Shown here: piece by piece, positions 14,651 to 23,442 of the stretch
Layout: every line of letters begins with the position of its first letter
Numbering within the stretch: position 1 is the stretch's first letter
From: an uncultured Clostridia bacterium
GTDB taxonomy: Bacteria > Bacillota > Clostridia > Oscillospirales > Oscillospiraceae
Direction of reading: 5' to 3'
DNA: 38,128 nucleotides
Assembly (NCBI GenBank): GCA_947367115.1
Contig: CANBCW010000016.1
Span: 1-38,128 of the forward strand
Translations under genes and position numbers: made by a program
The notes under the pieces: model-generated
What the model was told of the DNA's origin: nothing
What the model saw: the letters and a program-made list of their open reading frames with translations, nothing else
Databases searched by the model: none

Positions 14651-15982
14651 TTAGCCCTGCTTCTTCATCAGAATGATGTAAACAACAGCAGCAATAGCAA
14701 TAACAATGACAGAGCCGATCACGCTGAACAGAACAGTGTTGTCAGTAGGAGTCTTCTGCTCATCCTTGTCACCGGGCTCAGTGGTATTGGTAGAGGACTG
14801 GCCGGAGGAAGGCTGGGTGGCGGGAGGATCCGTAACAACAGGTACCGTGATCTCAACTTCCTCATAGTAGACAACCGCATTGGCGGAGTCGGTCAGAGCA
14901 TCGACCCAAACATCCTTGCCGGCTTCGATGACCAGATCAGCGGTCTGAGAACCGCCGCCATTGGCGTTGATCAGAATGTTGGTGTAGCCCAGAGGCAGCT
15001 CAACGGAGTACCAGCCGTTGTCGCCCAGAGTCATGTAAATGTTGCCGGGCCAGTCTTCAGCAGAGGCATTATGCTTAGCATCATCCCAAGCCCAAAGACG
15101 GACATCGGTCCAGCTTTCAGGAACCTTAGCATAAACAGTAATCGTCTCACCGGAATCAGGCGTGGTAGTGCCGGGATCAGAAGGAACGGTATCAGCCTCC
15201 TCGGTGGTCTCCTCAACCAGCACGGTAGGCACATCACCGGTCAGATCCACAGTGAACTTCAGATTGCAGTCCTTCTCAGCGGTCAGAGCAAAGTTCTGAG
15301 CGCCAGCGCCGTTGATCATTTCCATCTTGGTGCCCAGAACGATGGGAGTACCGTCCTCGGCAGGTCCAAAGTTATAGTTATCATCCCAAGCGTCGTTACC
15401 GGCGATCTTGAGCTGCATGGAAGTACCGGCAGTCACGGCGATGACCTTGGTATAAACGCCATTGGAAGCCTTAGTCATATCACCGGCAGGATCCTCGGGA
15501 GCCCACGCGCCAACGCCGGGAATGCTGGAGCCGACCAGAGCCAGGCTGTTCAGACCACTCAGGTCAATGCCAGCGCTGGGAGTGTCGGGGGTATTGGGGG
15601 TGCTGGGGGTGCTGCTGCCATCCTGAGCAACATCAGCATTGAAGTGCTTACCATCACCGGTATCCGTGGTAACGGTAATAGAAGCATCAGAGGTGCCATT
15701 CATCTTCAGGTCGACAGTCTGAGGCATTTCATTGCCGTTGTTGGCGATGACATTGGTATAGCCAGCGGGGATCTCCAGAGTCCACCAACCATCAGAGCCC
15801 TTGGTCATAGCGGTGCCGGGCCAGGTTTCGTAGGCGTTTTCGTTTTCCCAGACATACAGATAAACTTCTGCCCAGCCGTCGGGGGCCTTGACGGAAACAG
15901 TGATGGTATCGGCAGCCAGAGCGGGCACACACAGACCGCACAGGCAAGCGATAACGCAGAGAATTGCTAAGATACGTTTCAT
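14651..15982 (-). CDS. Membrane-anchored surface starch-binding protein (two CBM26 modules)
   Basis: A 443-residue exported protein with no catalytic domain. The order is a signal peptide (MKRILAILCVIACLCGLCVPALA), a CBM26-like module (VYLYVWENENAYETWPG... to about residue 90), a Ser/Thr/Pro linker, a middle module resembling the X25-type amylase/pullulanase domain (SLALVGSSIPGVGAWAPEDP...NDAWDDNYNFGP), a second CBM26-like module (VRLWAWDD...AEDWPGNIYMTLGDNGWYSVELP), an S/T-rich stalk, and a C-terminal membrane helix (VLFSVIGSVIVIAIAAVVYIIL) with a basic end. It probably holds starch at the cell surface for the amylase at 25.1 kb, which has the same module and anchor type. GGAGGAG lies 8 nt before the ATG at 15982. 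Confidence 0.85.
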   Translation of the reverse strand: MKRILAILCVIACLCGLCVPALAADTITVSVKAPDGWAEVYLYVWENENAYETWPGTAMTKGSDGWWTLEIPAGYTNVIANNGNEMPQTVDLKMNGTSDASITVTTDTGDGKHFNADVAQDGSSTPSTPNTPDTPSAGIDLSGLNSLALVGSSIPGVGAWAPEDPAGDMTKASNGVYTKVIAVTAGTSMQLKIAGNDAWDDNYNFGPAEDGTPIVLGTKMEMINGAGAQNFALTAEKDCNLKFTVDLTGDVPTVLVEETTEEADTVPSDPGTTTPDSGETITVYAKVPESWTDVRLWAWDDAKHNASAEDWPGNIYMTLGDNGWYSVELPLGYTNILINANGGGSQTADLVIEAGKDVWVDALTDSANAVVYYEEVEITVPVVTDPPATQPSSGQSSTNTTEPGDKDEQKTPTDNTVLFSVIGSVIVIAIAAVVYIILMKKQG

Positions 15983-16013
15983 GTTTATTCTCCTCCAATT
16001 TATTGTTGTCATG

Positions 16014-16033
16014 AATTGACAAGGTCAATTATA
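16014..16033 (-). promoter_or_regulatory. Extended -10 promoter overlapped by a 17-bp palindrome
   Basis: On the minus strand, TGATATAATT gives an extended -10 (TATAAT at 16028-16033) with no clear -35. The palindrome AATTGAC-AAG-GTCAATT (16014-16030) overlaps its downstream edge and the likely start point, a classic place for a repressor. No regulator can be assigned, and it does not resemble the LacI-type site at 24808. The region 16034-16171 holds nothing else recognised. Confidence 0.6.
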
Positions 16034-16171
16034 TCACGCAATTTCCTATACGGCTAGTTGCCATAACGCACTAAAATTTATCATAAATATTGTCAAAAAT
16101 AACGATAACTTGACCGTAGTGCCAAGGCACACATTGGCTTGCATGGATTTCGCGCTGATCGTGTCCACGCC

Positions 16172-17080
16172 TCACCTGCGGGTGGTCATTTTTTCATAAA
16201 ACGCTTCAATTTCATTCTCCGTTATAAATCCCTTTGACGCGCCGCTGACGCGGATCTTCGCCGACGCGAAGATCTGAGCCCGGGCAAGAGCCTCGAGCGG
16301 ATCTGTCCCGGCAGCGTAATAATGGACAAACGCACTGAACAGTGCATCTCCCGCTCCCACCGTGTTGACCACTTCACCCACACATACCGCGGGAAGCTCA
16401 AAAAACCTGTCCTGCTCCTTCAGGTACATGGCCGCACCCTTGCTTCCGCGCCCCAGCACAATGATTTTTGTGCCGTATGTACACTCCAATTCCATAATGA
16501 AGCCGCGGTAATCCTCACCTACTCCCTCATCACTCAGGAAGAGAATATCCGCGTACCGCATAAAGTCCTGATTGTATTCATCCCCGGCGTTTGACAGTAC
16601 ATGGACATCGGTAGCAACCGTCTTCCCCGCAGCCTTTGCCAGACGCAGGAGTTCCCGGTTGAAATTGGTGTTGCAGGCCACAACGATCTCAAAGCCCTCG
16701 CAAATATCCGCCGAGAACCCATAAGACGCTTCCTGAATATCCTTCAGATCGCAGTAGATCTGCCGTTTCCCTTCCTCGTCATACAGCACCACCGAACTGG
16801 GGGTCTCCTTCAGGCAGGATTTAATGTAAGTGGTATCGATACCGGCACAGGCCAGCTCGTGTTTAATATACTCAGATTGAAAATCGCTGCCGGTCATAGA
16901 CAACAGCGTAACCCGATCCCCAAGTGTTCTCATCGCATTGGCAATATTATACGCCACGCCGGAAACCGCTGTTCCCACCCCAAAAAATGGGTAGTCAATG
17001 GGATAATAGGGTATCGGAAACTGCCGTACCCTGGCCGTGGTTTCCGTATTGACAAGACCTGAGATCAAAATATTTTTCAT
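16172..17080 (-). CDS. PfkB-family carbohydrate kinase
   Basis: A 302-residue ribokinase-fold enzyme. It has the PfkB C-terminal signature NTVGAGDALFSAF with the catalytic Asp, an early GVGTAVSGVAYNIANAMRTLG motif for sugar binding, and LGDRVTLLSMTGSDFQSEY. It phosphorylates a sugar or nucleoside with ATP in the cytosol, and the substrate cannot be told from sequence. Its own promoter and a strong terminator separate it from the maltodextrin operon upstream, so any link with starch use is only by location. GGAGGATGG precedes the ATG. Confidence 0.87.
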   Translation of the reverse strand: MKNILISGLVNTETTARVRQFPIPYYPIDYPFFGVGTAVSGVAYNIANAMRTLGDRVTLLSMTGSDFQSEYIKHELACAGIDTTYIKSCLKETPSSVVLYDEEGKRQIYCDLKDIQEASYGFSADICEGFEIVVACNTNFNRELLRLAKAAGKTVATDVHVLSNAGDEYNQDFMRYADILFLSDEGVGEDYRGFIMELECTYGTKIIVLGRGSKGAAMYLKEQDRFFELPAVCVGEVVNTVGAGDALFSAFVHYYAAGTDPLEALARAQIFASAKIRVSGASKGFITENEIEAFYEKMTTRR

Positions 17081-17141
17081 CTATGCTCCATCCTCCTTCA
17101 GCCGCATTTTCCTTTTGCGCCGTTCCCGACGCTCTGGCTAT

Positions 17142-17170
17142 ATTATACGAAGCACGTTCGCATTCGTCAA
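17142..17170 (-). promoter_or_regulatory. Promoter of the PfkB gene
   Basis: On the minus strand, TTGACG (17165-17170), a 17-nt spacer and TATAAT (17142-17147). Confidence 0.85.
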
Positions 17171-17180
17171 TGAGTAAAAG

Positions 17181-17216
17181 ACATACGCGCCCCGCTTTCG
17201 TTCGGGGCGCGTATGT
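17181..17216 (-). terminator. Terminator of the maltodextrin transport operon
   Basis: ACATACGCGCCCCG / CGGGGCGCGTATGT is a 14-bp perfect stem with an 8-nt loop. On the minus strand it is followed by CTTTTAC. It lies 29 nt after malG. Confidence 0.85.
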
Positions 17217-17245
17217 TCAAGGAAGGAAAACAGATAAAATTGCAA

Positions 17246-18094
17246 TCAGCCTTTTACTGATCCAGCCGTCAAGCCATTGACGATATGCTTAACCAGGCAG
17301 AAATACAGAATAACAATAGGAATGGCGATAAAAACCGATCCGGCCGCAAACCGGGCAAAATGCGTCTCCGGCAGGTTGAACAGTCCCACTGCCACCGTCC
17401 ACATATCCCGATCCTTCAGCAGCAGCTTCGGAAGCAGCACATCGCTCCACGGCCAGGCAAACTGGGTCAGCATGGTGTAGACCACCATAGGCTTACTGAG
17501 CGGCAATGTGATCTTCGTGAATACTTCCAGATTCGTCGCGCCGTCCAACCGAGCCGCCTCAAAAATCGTGTTGGGAATGGAGTCAAAGTACCCCTTTTGC
17601 ACCATGTAATTGACCGGCGTGGTCGCCGCATAGAAAAAGATCAGCGATTCCAGCTTGTTGATCAGTCCCAACTGGGTCATAATGATGTAAACAGCAGTCA
17701 TTCCCATAAAGCCGGGGAACATTCCCAGAACCAGTGTGGTCTTTTTCATTCCATCCCTGCCCTTAAAGCGGAACCGGGACATCACATAGGCAGTCAGCAA
17801 TACCAGAACCGTTCCTAAGCAGGAGCTGCAGACCGCAACATACAGCGTGTTAAAAAACCATGTCTTATACGGATACAGGCCGTTCACATCATCCGTAAAC
17901 AGATCAATAAAGGTCTGAAAACTGAATGCCTGTGGGAAGAAGCCCTTGAAATCGTACAGGCTGCCGGTCTTGGAGAAAGAAGCCAAAATCAGCCAAAGAC
18001 ATGGGAACAGGAAAATTCCGGCCATAATGATCAGCGCCGTGTAGGTAAACACATGATCAAGGCCGCGCCGCACGGAGATAGTTTTCTTTTTCAT
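17246..18094 (-). CDS. malG: ABC transporter permease, MalG-like
   Basis: A 282-residue membrane protein with about six helices and the EAA loop EAARLDGATNLEVFTKITLPLSKP that docks the ATPase. It ends GLTAGSVKG, as MalG and related CUT1 permeases do. Together with the preceding MalF-like permease and the binding lipoprotein it would import maltodextrins. Its ATG overlaps the malF stop by 4 nt (ATGA). It is the last gene before a strong terminator, and no ATPase follows. Confidence 0.93.
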   Translation of the reverse strand: MKKKTISVRRGLDHVFTYTALIIMAGIFLFPCLWLILASFSKTGSLYDFKGFFPQAFSFQTFIDLFTDDVNGLYPYKTWFFNTLYVAVCSSCLGTVLVLLTAYVMSRFRFKGRDGMKKTTLVLGMFPGFMGMTAVYIIMTQLGLINKLESLIFFYAATTPVNYMVQKGYFDSIPNTIFEAARLDGATNLEVFTKITLPLSKPMVVYTMLTQFAWPWSDVLLPKLLLKDRDMWTVAVGLFNLPETHFARFAAGSVFIAIPIVILYFCLVKHIVNGLTAGSVKG

Positions 18095-19407
18095 TGGTAT
18101 GTATCCTCCTGCTTGTAAGCTGCGCTGCGGACATAAACAGCCAGGGAGAGTACTGCCGTGATCACAAAAATGATCAAACTAATGGCCGCACCGATGGAAT
18201 AATAGTTGTTATCCACTGACAGCTTATACAGCCAGTTGATCAGCAGATCCGTGTCGCTTGCCAGGAAGTAATCTGCGTAATTGGATATAACACCGTCCCG
18301 CAGGAAGAAGAAAATGCCAAAGTTATTGAAATTCCCTACAAACTGGCTGATCAGAACCGGAGTGGTAGAGAAGATCACAAACGGAAGCGTGATTTTCCGG
18401 AACTGGGCAAAACCGGACGCGCCGTCCAAGGCTGCCGCTTCGTACAGGTCTGTGTTGATATTGCTTAAAATGCCTGTGGTCATCAGCATAATGGACGGCG
18501 TGGTGATCCACGCATTCACAAACAGCCCAATGCCTCTGGCCCACCATTTTGCGGACGCATCGTTGGTCAGGAAGAAAATGCGCATGAGCCCCGCCTCATC
18601 CAAATAGTAATTGATAGGGCCGCTCTGGGAAAACATAAACTTAAAGCCCACCATGCTGATAAACCCGGGAATTGCGTAAGCCAGCACCGGAAAAGCCCGC
18701 CAAAACTTAGAGCCCTTCACATTGCGTTTATTCAGCAGCAGCGCCATTCCAAGGCCAATCACAAAATTCAATGCCGTAGAGACCACTGCCCACAAAATAT
18801 TCCAGCCCAGAATTTTCACGAAGGTGCCGCCGATCTTCCCCAGGCTCATGATCTTTTTCCAAGCTGCGAAAGACCAGTTTGCAAGCTTCGGATACACCAC
18901 TTCGCCACCTAGATCTGTAAAGGCGATCAGGATCATGAATACAATGGGCAGAATTGAAAAAATCGTTACGCCAACCACAGGCGCAGCCAGCGCCGTCATA
19001 TGGAACTTCTCGTCAGCAGCGGTCTGAAGCGTCTGCCGGAACTTGCGAATCGGCTTTCCGGCCTGAAGCTGGCGGGCTGTGAATACCGCATCCTTTACAT
19101 TGGTAATATACAAAACCACCGCAAAGATCAGAATAAAGATCGCAAACAGCCCCAAAATCAGCATGGTCAGGGAGTTATCGCCGGGAATGCCCAGCCACAG
19201 GTTTTCTTCACGAGTACCAAGCGTAAAGAACCCAATGATATCCGAAAATCCCCGGTAAATGAAGTAGGTTAGAATCACCCCGAAGGACGTTAAGTAAAAC
19301 AGGCCCTTCATAATCTGTCCATAGCATAGCTGTCCCAATCCCATGACCAGCATAGACAGCTTCACCTGCCAGGGTGTCCAACGCAGAAAATCAGTTATCT
19401 TTTTCAT
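18091..19407 (-). CDS. malF: ABC transporter permease, MalF-like
   Basis: A 438-residue membrane protein with an extended N-terminal region of several helices and a charged insert (VFTARQLQAGKPIRKFRQTL) before the conserved permease core. The EAA loop is YEAAALDGASGFAQFRKITLPF. This is the CUT1 architecture of MalF/MdxF proteins. GGAGC precedes the ATG, and only 9 nt separate it from the binding-protein gene, so they are one operon. It pairs with the MalG-like permease to form the membrane channel. Confidence 0.93.
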   Translation of the reverse strand: MKKITDFLRWTPWQVKLSMLVMGLGQLCYGQIMKGLFYLTSFGVILTYFIYRGFSDIIGFFTLGTREENLWLGIPGDNSLTMLILGLFAIFILIFAVVLYITNVKDAVFTARQLQAGKPIRKFRQTLQTAADEKFHMTALAAPVVGVTIFSILPIVFMILIAFTDLGGEVVYPKLANWSFAAWKKIMSLGKIGGTFVKILGWNILWAVVSTALNFVIGLGMALLLNKRNVKGSKFWRAFPVLAYAIPGFISMVGFKFMFSQSGPINYYLDEAGLMRIFFLTNDASAKWWARGIGLFVNAWITTPSIMLMTTGILSNINTDLYEAAALDGASGFAQFRKITLPFVIFSTTPVLISQFVGNFNNFGIFFFLRDGVISNYADYFLASDTDLLINWLYKLSVDNNYYSIGAAISLIIFVITAVLSLAVYVRSAAYKQEDTYQ

Positions 19408-19416
19408 GGCGCGCTC

Positions 19417-20910
19417 CTAAGACAGCGTTTCAATGGCATCCCGGATTTGGGTCACCAGCCGCTCCAACCCCATCTGAATTTCCGCATCCGTTTCATACAT
19501 CCGCTCTTCTCCGCGCTCGGCCCGGTAGGGATCCGTGGACAGATCGATGAGGAAAGACTCCGCGGGTGTCCACAACTGGCCGATCTCAGTGATGGCGGGC
19601 ATAATGCTGATGTAGCCTCTGTCCAGACGGTCAAAGAGAATACCCACAGTGGCATCCTTTTCCGCGATCTTAGCGGCCGCGTCTGCTCTGGCAGGCGCTA
19701 CGCCTAAATACTCATTTCGGAGAACCGCCTGCTCATAGGAGGTTGCGAACTCCACAAAAGCCAGCGAAGCGTTGGGGCACTTGGTATAAGAGGAAATACC
19801 GTAGCCGTTGATGCCGCCCATCATAGTAGTCTCAACTGTCAAAGTATCCATGTTCATCACGGTATCCTGCCACTTGTCCGCTGTCAGATCAGCGCTGACC
19901 GGCAGCCGGGGTACGGTGATCATCTTCAAGTCTGCCTTTGCTTCTTCCTCTGTCCACTTTCCGGTGGATACCATGGAACGGATGAACATCCGGGATACAT
20001 CGGGTGTTGTGACCGTGCAGAGCATAACGCCGTCAGCCAGATACTGATAGGCCGCAGACGAGAACGTGTTATCCAAAATCTCTGTGTTGTTCATCTGACC
20101 CGCCCACTGCTGGATCATCCGTGCGCCCTTATAGGACTCCCCTGCCGCCAAACCGATATCGCTTGCATTGGTGCCGTTGTCACCAAAGATGTAACCGCCG
20201 TAGGTCATCAGGTAGCCGCTCATAAAGTAAGTATCTACTGTTTCATCCAGATAGCCGTACTTGGTCGTCTGGCCGCCCTTTTTGCAGGCCTCAGAGTAGG
20301 CATACAGGGCAGTGTAGGTCTCAAAGAAATCGGGCTTGCCATTGCTGTTGACATCCCATTCAGTCTTCCAATTTGCAGGCAGCATGGATTCGATGTAATA
20401 CAGCATACCGGATTGCACATTCAGAGGAATACCGCAGTAGAACGTCTCACCGTTCATATCCGTGGCGTAGGCATTCCACGCGCTCTCGGGAATCTGCTCG
20501 TAACATTCCATGCTATAAACAGGCAGCGGCAGCAGGTGCTGGTTGTCCGCATACTTCATCAGGATATCATTGGCCTGATACCATACATCCGGGCCATAGC
20601 CGTAGGGTCCGTCCGTTGCAAGGTCAGAATACTGGTCGATGTTCATACGCTCCGCAGAAATCCCCTTATCCTGAAAGGCCTCGTTAAAGGCGGCAATCAG
20701 CTGATCTACATAGCCCAGCTCCACAGCAGTATCATTCTCCAGAACCTTTACCACCGCCCCCTTCTCCAGCTTGCCGTCAAAGCGAGCCATTACCTGCTCG
20801 TACAGGTCAGACACGTTTCCAGCGGTGCTATCCGGTTTCTCGCCGCTGCAGCCGGATACGATAACAAGCAGCATCGACACAGCAATCAAAATGGATAATA
20901 CCTTTTTCAT
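19417..20910 (-). CDS. Maltodextrin-type ABC substrate-binding lipoprotein
   Basis: A 497-residue exported lipoprotein. The N-terminus MKKVLSILIAVSMLLVIVSGC carries a lipobox (VSGC), so it is anchored at Cys21 outside the membrane. The body has the extracellular family 1 binding-protein pattern (GPYGYGPDVWYQANDILMKYADNQHLLPL, NGYGISSYTKCPNASLAFVEFATS). At nearly 500 residues it is longer than E. coli MalE. With the two permeases it should bind maltose or longer alpha-glucans, as suggested by the GH13 gene 12 nt upstream in the same operon. TAGGAGG lies just before the ATG. Confidence 0.9.
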   Translation of the reverse strand: MKKVLSILIAVSMLLVIVSGCSGEKPDSTAGNVSDLYEQVMARFDGKLEKGAVVKVLENDTAVELGYVDQLIAAFNEAFQDKGISAERMNIDQYSDLATDGPYGYGPDVWYQANDILMKYADNQHLLPLPVYSMECYEQIPESAWNAYATDMNGETFYCGIPLNVQSGMLYYIESMLPANWKTEWDVNSNGKPDFFETYTALYAYSEACKKGGQTTKYGYLDETVDTYFMSGYLMTYGGYIFGDNGTNASDIGLAAGESYKGARMIQQWAGQMNNTEILDNTFSSAAYQYLADGVMLCTVTTPDVSRMFIRSMVSTGKWTEEEAKADLKMITVPRLPVSADLTADKWQDTVMNMDTLTVETTMMGGINGYGISSYTKCPNASLAFVEFATSYEQAVLRNEYLGVAPARADAAAKIAEKDATVGILFDRLDRGYISIMPAITEIGQLWTPAESFLIDLSTDPYRAERGEERMYETDAEIQMGLERLVTQIRDAIETLS

Positions 20911-20922
20911 CGATTTGTCCTC

Positions 20923-22554
20923 CTAACGCTCGATTATTTCAAAACCAAAAGCCGGTAAGTTTTCGTTGTTTCTATCCGTTCCGTTCACCCGCAGCACCAG
21001 CGTTTGTACGTCCGTGCTTCTGGTGAAGGTCAGGATTCCCTGTTCTTCCGTTAGCTCAAAACTGCCTCTGGAGAGTGCCGGCTCCTTCTTCAGTATCATC
21101 AGCTTCTTGATCAGATCATGGGTTTTCCTATCCCAGTTGGCTTCATTCCAGTCAAAGCAGCGGCGGCAATCCGGGTCGAAGCCCCCCTCCATGCCGATCT
21201 CATCCCCATAGTACACACACGGTATACCGGGATAGAAGAACATGACCGCCGCGGCTGTGCGATAGCGCCGCCCCTCCCCTTTCACCCGGGTCAGGAACCG
21301 ATCCGTGTCGTGGCTGCCCAGTAAATTCAGCATTTTCTGGTTGGCCGCCATACTGTAGGTATGATACAAACGCACCAGCCGATCACGGAATGCAGATGCG
21401 TCAATGGTTTCAAACGCCAACAGATCAAGACATGCTTTGGTCAGGCCGTAATTCATAATGCCGTCGTATTCATCGCCGTTCAAGTACCGAACGGCCCGGT
21501 GCCAGTCCTCACCAATGATAACCGCTTCGGGATTTTGCTCCATTACCGCTTCACGGAAGGCTCGCAGGAACCGATGGGATACCTCATCCGACACATCCAG
21601 CCGCCAGCCGTCCACGCCATATTCACGCATCCATCGAACCGCCACATCGGAGAAATAGCGGATCACATCCGGATTTCCCGTATTCAGTTTCGGCATGTAG
21701 ACCACGCTGCCAAAGGTATGGTACGAGCCGTCTTCATTCCAGAAGAACCAGTTGTAATACGGCGATTTCCCCCCATTTTTCCGTGCGTCCATGAAAAACG
21801 GATGTTCCCAGGAGCAATGATTAAACACGCCGTCCAGCATGACCCGGATTCCCCGGCTGTGGGCATCCACGATCAGGGCTTTCAGCGCCTCATTGCCGCC
21901 GAAGCTTGGATCCACCGTCTCATAATCCGTGATATCGTACTTGTGATTACTGGGTGAGCAGAACACTGGGTTCAAATACAGTACATTGACACCCAGTCCC
22001 TCAAGATACCCGAGCTTTTCCCGAACGCCAAAGAGGTCGCCCCCATAAAAGCTCTTTGGATGGGGCAGCTCTCCCCATACATCTTGAATATAGTCTTTAT
22101 CTTTGTTGGACGCACCCATAAAGAACCGCTCCGGAAAAATCTGATAACACACCGCCGTTCTGACCCATTCCGGTACAGTCATGGTATCACAGGAAAACTG
22201 GGAAGTGTACTGGAAGAAATTGAAATACCCCAGACTGTGATCATAGTGTTCCGACAATCCCTCTTCCGAGAGATACCGTGTCTTGCCATCACTGCATTGC
22301 AGCTCGAAGATATACGCAAAACGCGTGTCCGTCAGCGGCACAGCTGCACTGTAATATTCCAGTTCTGAATCGGTAAACGTCAGGTGCATTGGCGCTTCAT
22401 TCCGAAACTGGTGCCACATATTTTTATCGCAATTGTAAATCAGTTTTGCGGAATGAAGCATGCCCCGCAACGTCCGAAGCCGCAGGTGCATTTTCCCATC
22501 CATGGGGCACGCGTCCACCGTGCCGGGAATGTGAGAAATTGAAAAAATGTGCAT
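20923..22554 (-). CDS. Intracellular GH13 alpha-glucosidase/neopullulanase-like enzyme
   Basis: A 543-residue enzyme with no signal peptide. An N-terminal beta-domain of about 125 residues (LTFTDSELEYYSAAVPL) precedes the GH13 barrel (WVRTAVCYQIFPERFF). The nucleophile Asp is in VDGWRLDVSDEVSH (residue 320), the acid Glu in IIGEDWH, and the third Asp in LGSHDTDRFLTR. The DVSDEVSH and YYGDEIGMEGGFDPDCRRCF motifs match the cyclomaltodextrinase/maltogenic amylase/neopullulanase group (GH13_20-like), which hydrolyses imported maltodextrins in the cytosol. It is the first gene of the operon with the binding protein and both permeases, and is divergent from a LacI-type gene. GAGGT precedes the ATG. 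Confidence 0.9.
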   Translation of the reverse strand: MHIFSISHIPGTVDACPMDGKMHLRLRTLRGMLHSAKLIYNCDKNMWHQFRNEAPMHLTFTDSELEYYSAAVPLTDTRFAYIFELQCSDGKTRYLSEEGLSEHYDHSLGYFNFFQYTSQFSCDTMTVPEWVRTAVCYQIFPERFFMGASNKDKDYIQDVWGELPHPKSFYGGDLFGVREKLGYLEGLGVNVLYLNPVFCSPSNHKYDITDYETVDPSFGGNEALKALIVDAHSRGIRVMLDGVFNHCSWEHPFFMDARKNGGKSPYYNWFFWNEDGSYHTFGSVVYMPKLNTGNPDVIRYFSDVAVRWMREYGVDGWRLDVSDEVSHRFLRAFREAVMEQNPEAVIIGEDWHRAVRYLNGDEYDGIMNYGLTKACLDLLAFETIDASAFRDRLVRLYHTYSMAANQKMLNLLGSHDTDRFLTRVKGEGRRYRTAAAVMFFYPGIPCVYYGDEIGMEGGFDPDCRRCFDWNEANWDRKTHDLIKKLMILKKEPALSRGSFELTEEQGILTFTRSTDVQTLVLRVNGTDRNNENLPAFGFEIIER

Positions 22555-22566
22555 ATTCTACCTCGC

Positions 22567-22595
22567 TTGACAGTTGATTTCGGGTATGATAAGAT
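22567..22595 (+). promoter_or_regulatory. lacI-type gene promoter, probably giving a leaderless mRNA
   Basis: TTGACA (22567-22572), a 17-nt spacer and TAAGAT (22590-22595). The ATG begins only 7 nt after the -10 box, so transcription should begin at or near the start codon. Confidence 0.75.
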
Positions 22596-22601
22596 GGCTT
22601 C

Positions 22602-23399
22602 ATGAAAAAGAAGTACACCATGAAGGACATAGCGAAGGAGTGTGGTGTTTCCACCGCTACCGTTTCCTATGTTCTAAACGATGTGCCAAACCAGTCCATA
22701 AGCGCAGAAACGAAGAAGCGGATCCTGCATGTTGCCAACATGGTCGGCTATGTATCCAGCGCCAGTGCCAGAGCGTTGGCCACCGGCCGAACCAACAATT
22801 TTGGTGTTTACGTCCCTCACGACGGAAACAGCACCCATAAGCAGCGACTGCTCCAAGCCTTAGCGGAGGAGGCCGAAAAGGCTGGCTACCATTTGATTCT
22901 GCTCACCGGAAAATGCCTGAAAGCCCAGGTCACCAATGTGGACGCGGTTTTTGCCATCGACATATCCCAAGAGGATTTTGCCATTCTGGGCGACAACAGC
23001 TTCGTTCCGCTGCTGTATCTGGATGGCCAGACTGAAAACGACCTATTCTACTGTGTCACATTTGACGCCTGTGCTCTCCAGAAAAAAGCCCTGCAGCAAA
23101 CCGGCTGTTCCAAAGCCGTGCTGGTGTGCGACACGCTCCACAGCGCGGATTATATCCGCTATCTGGAACACTGCTTCGACAGCGTGATCAACTTTGAAAC
23201 CGCCGCGTCTCACACGTTCCGTGATGACACCGTGCTTCTTCTTGCTTCCCCATATTTCGGATCTGGAAAAAGGATCTTGCTCGGAAGCGAACCGCTCCCC
23301 CTTGCTTATGATGCCTACGCCCAGGCTGCTGTAAAGGCAGCGCTGAAAGCAATCGCAAGAGACGAAACGCCTACGGATCATCATATCCGAATTTCATAA
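22602..23399 (+). CDS. LacI-family transcriptional regulator (short)
   Basis: A 265-residue protein. The N-terminal helix-turn-helix is textbook LacI (TMKDIAKECGVSTATVSYVLND), followed by the hinge region (KKRILHVANMVGYVSSASARALATGRTNNFGVYV) and a periplasmic-binding-like sensor domain. The sensor domain is about 70 residues shorter than in typical 330-340-residue members, and the middle and C-terminal subdomain strands are compressed. It sits divergent to the maltodextrin operon and next to starch genes, so it most likely senses a malto-oligosaccharide and represses this locus. There is no ribosome site, and the promoter ends 6 nt before the ATG, so translation is probably leaderless. Confidence 0.9.
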   Translation: MKKKYTMKDIAKECGVSTATVSYVLNDVPNQSISAETKKRILHVANMVGYVSSASARALATGRTNNFGVYVPHDGNSTHKQRLLQALAEEAEKAGYHLILLTGKCLKAQVTNVDAVFAIDISQEDFAILGDNSFVPLLYLDGQTENDLFYCVTFDACALQKKALQQTGCSKAVLVCDTLHSADYIRYLEHCFDSVINFETAASHTFRDDTVLLLASPYFGSGKRILLGSEPLPLAYDAYAQAAVKAALKAIARDETPTDHHIRIS

Positions 23400-23404
23400 A
23401 AAAC

Positions 23405-23433
23405 GCGTGCCGATGGAACATCCACCGGCACGC
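23405..23433. terminator. Bidirectional terminator
   Basis: GCGTGCCG / CGGCACGC stem with an inner TGGA/TCCA pairing. A six-A run on the left gives six T residues on the minus strand, so it ends the lipoprotein transcript, and it also follows the LacI gene. Confidence 0.8.
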
Positions 23434-23442
23434 TCATTGTTT

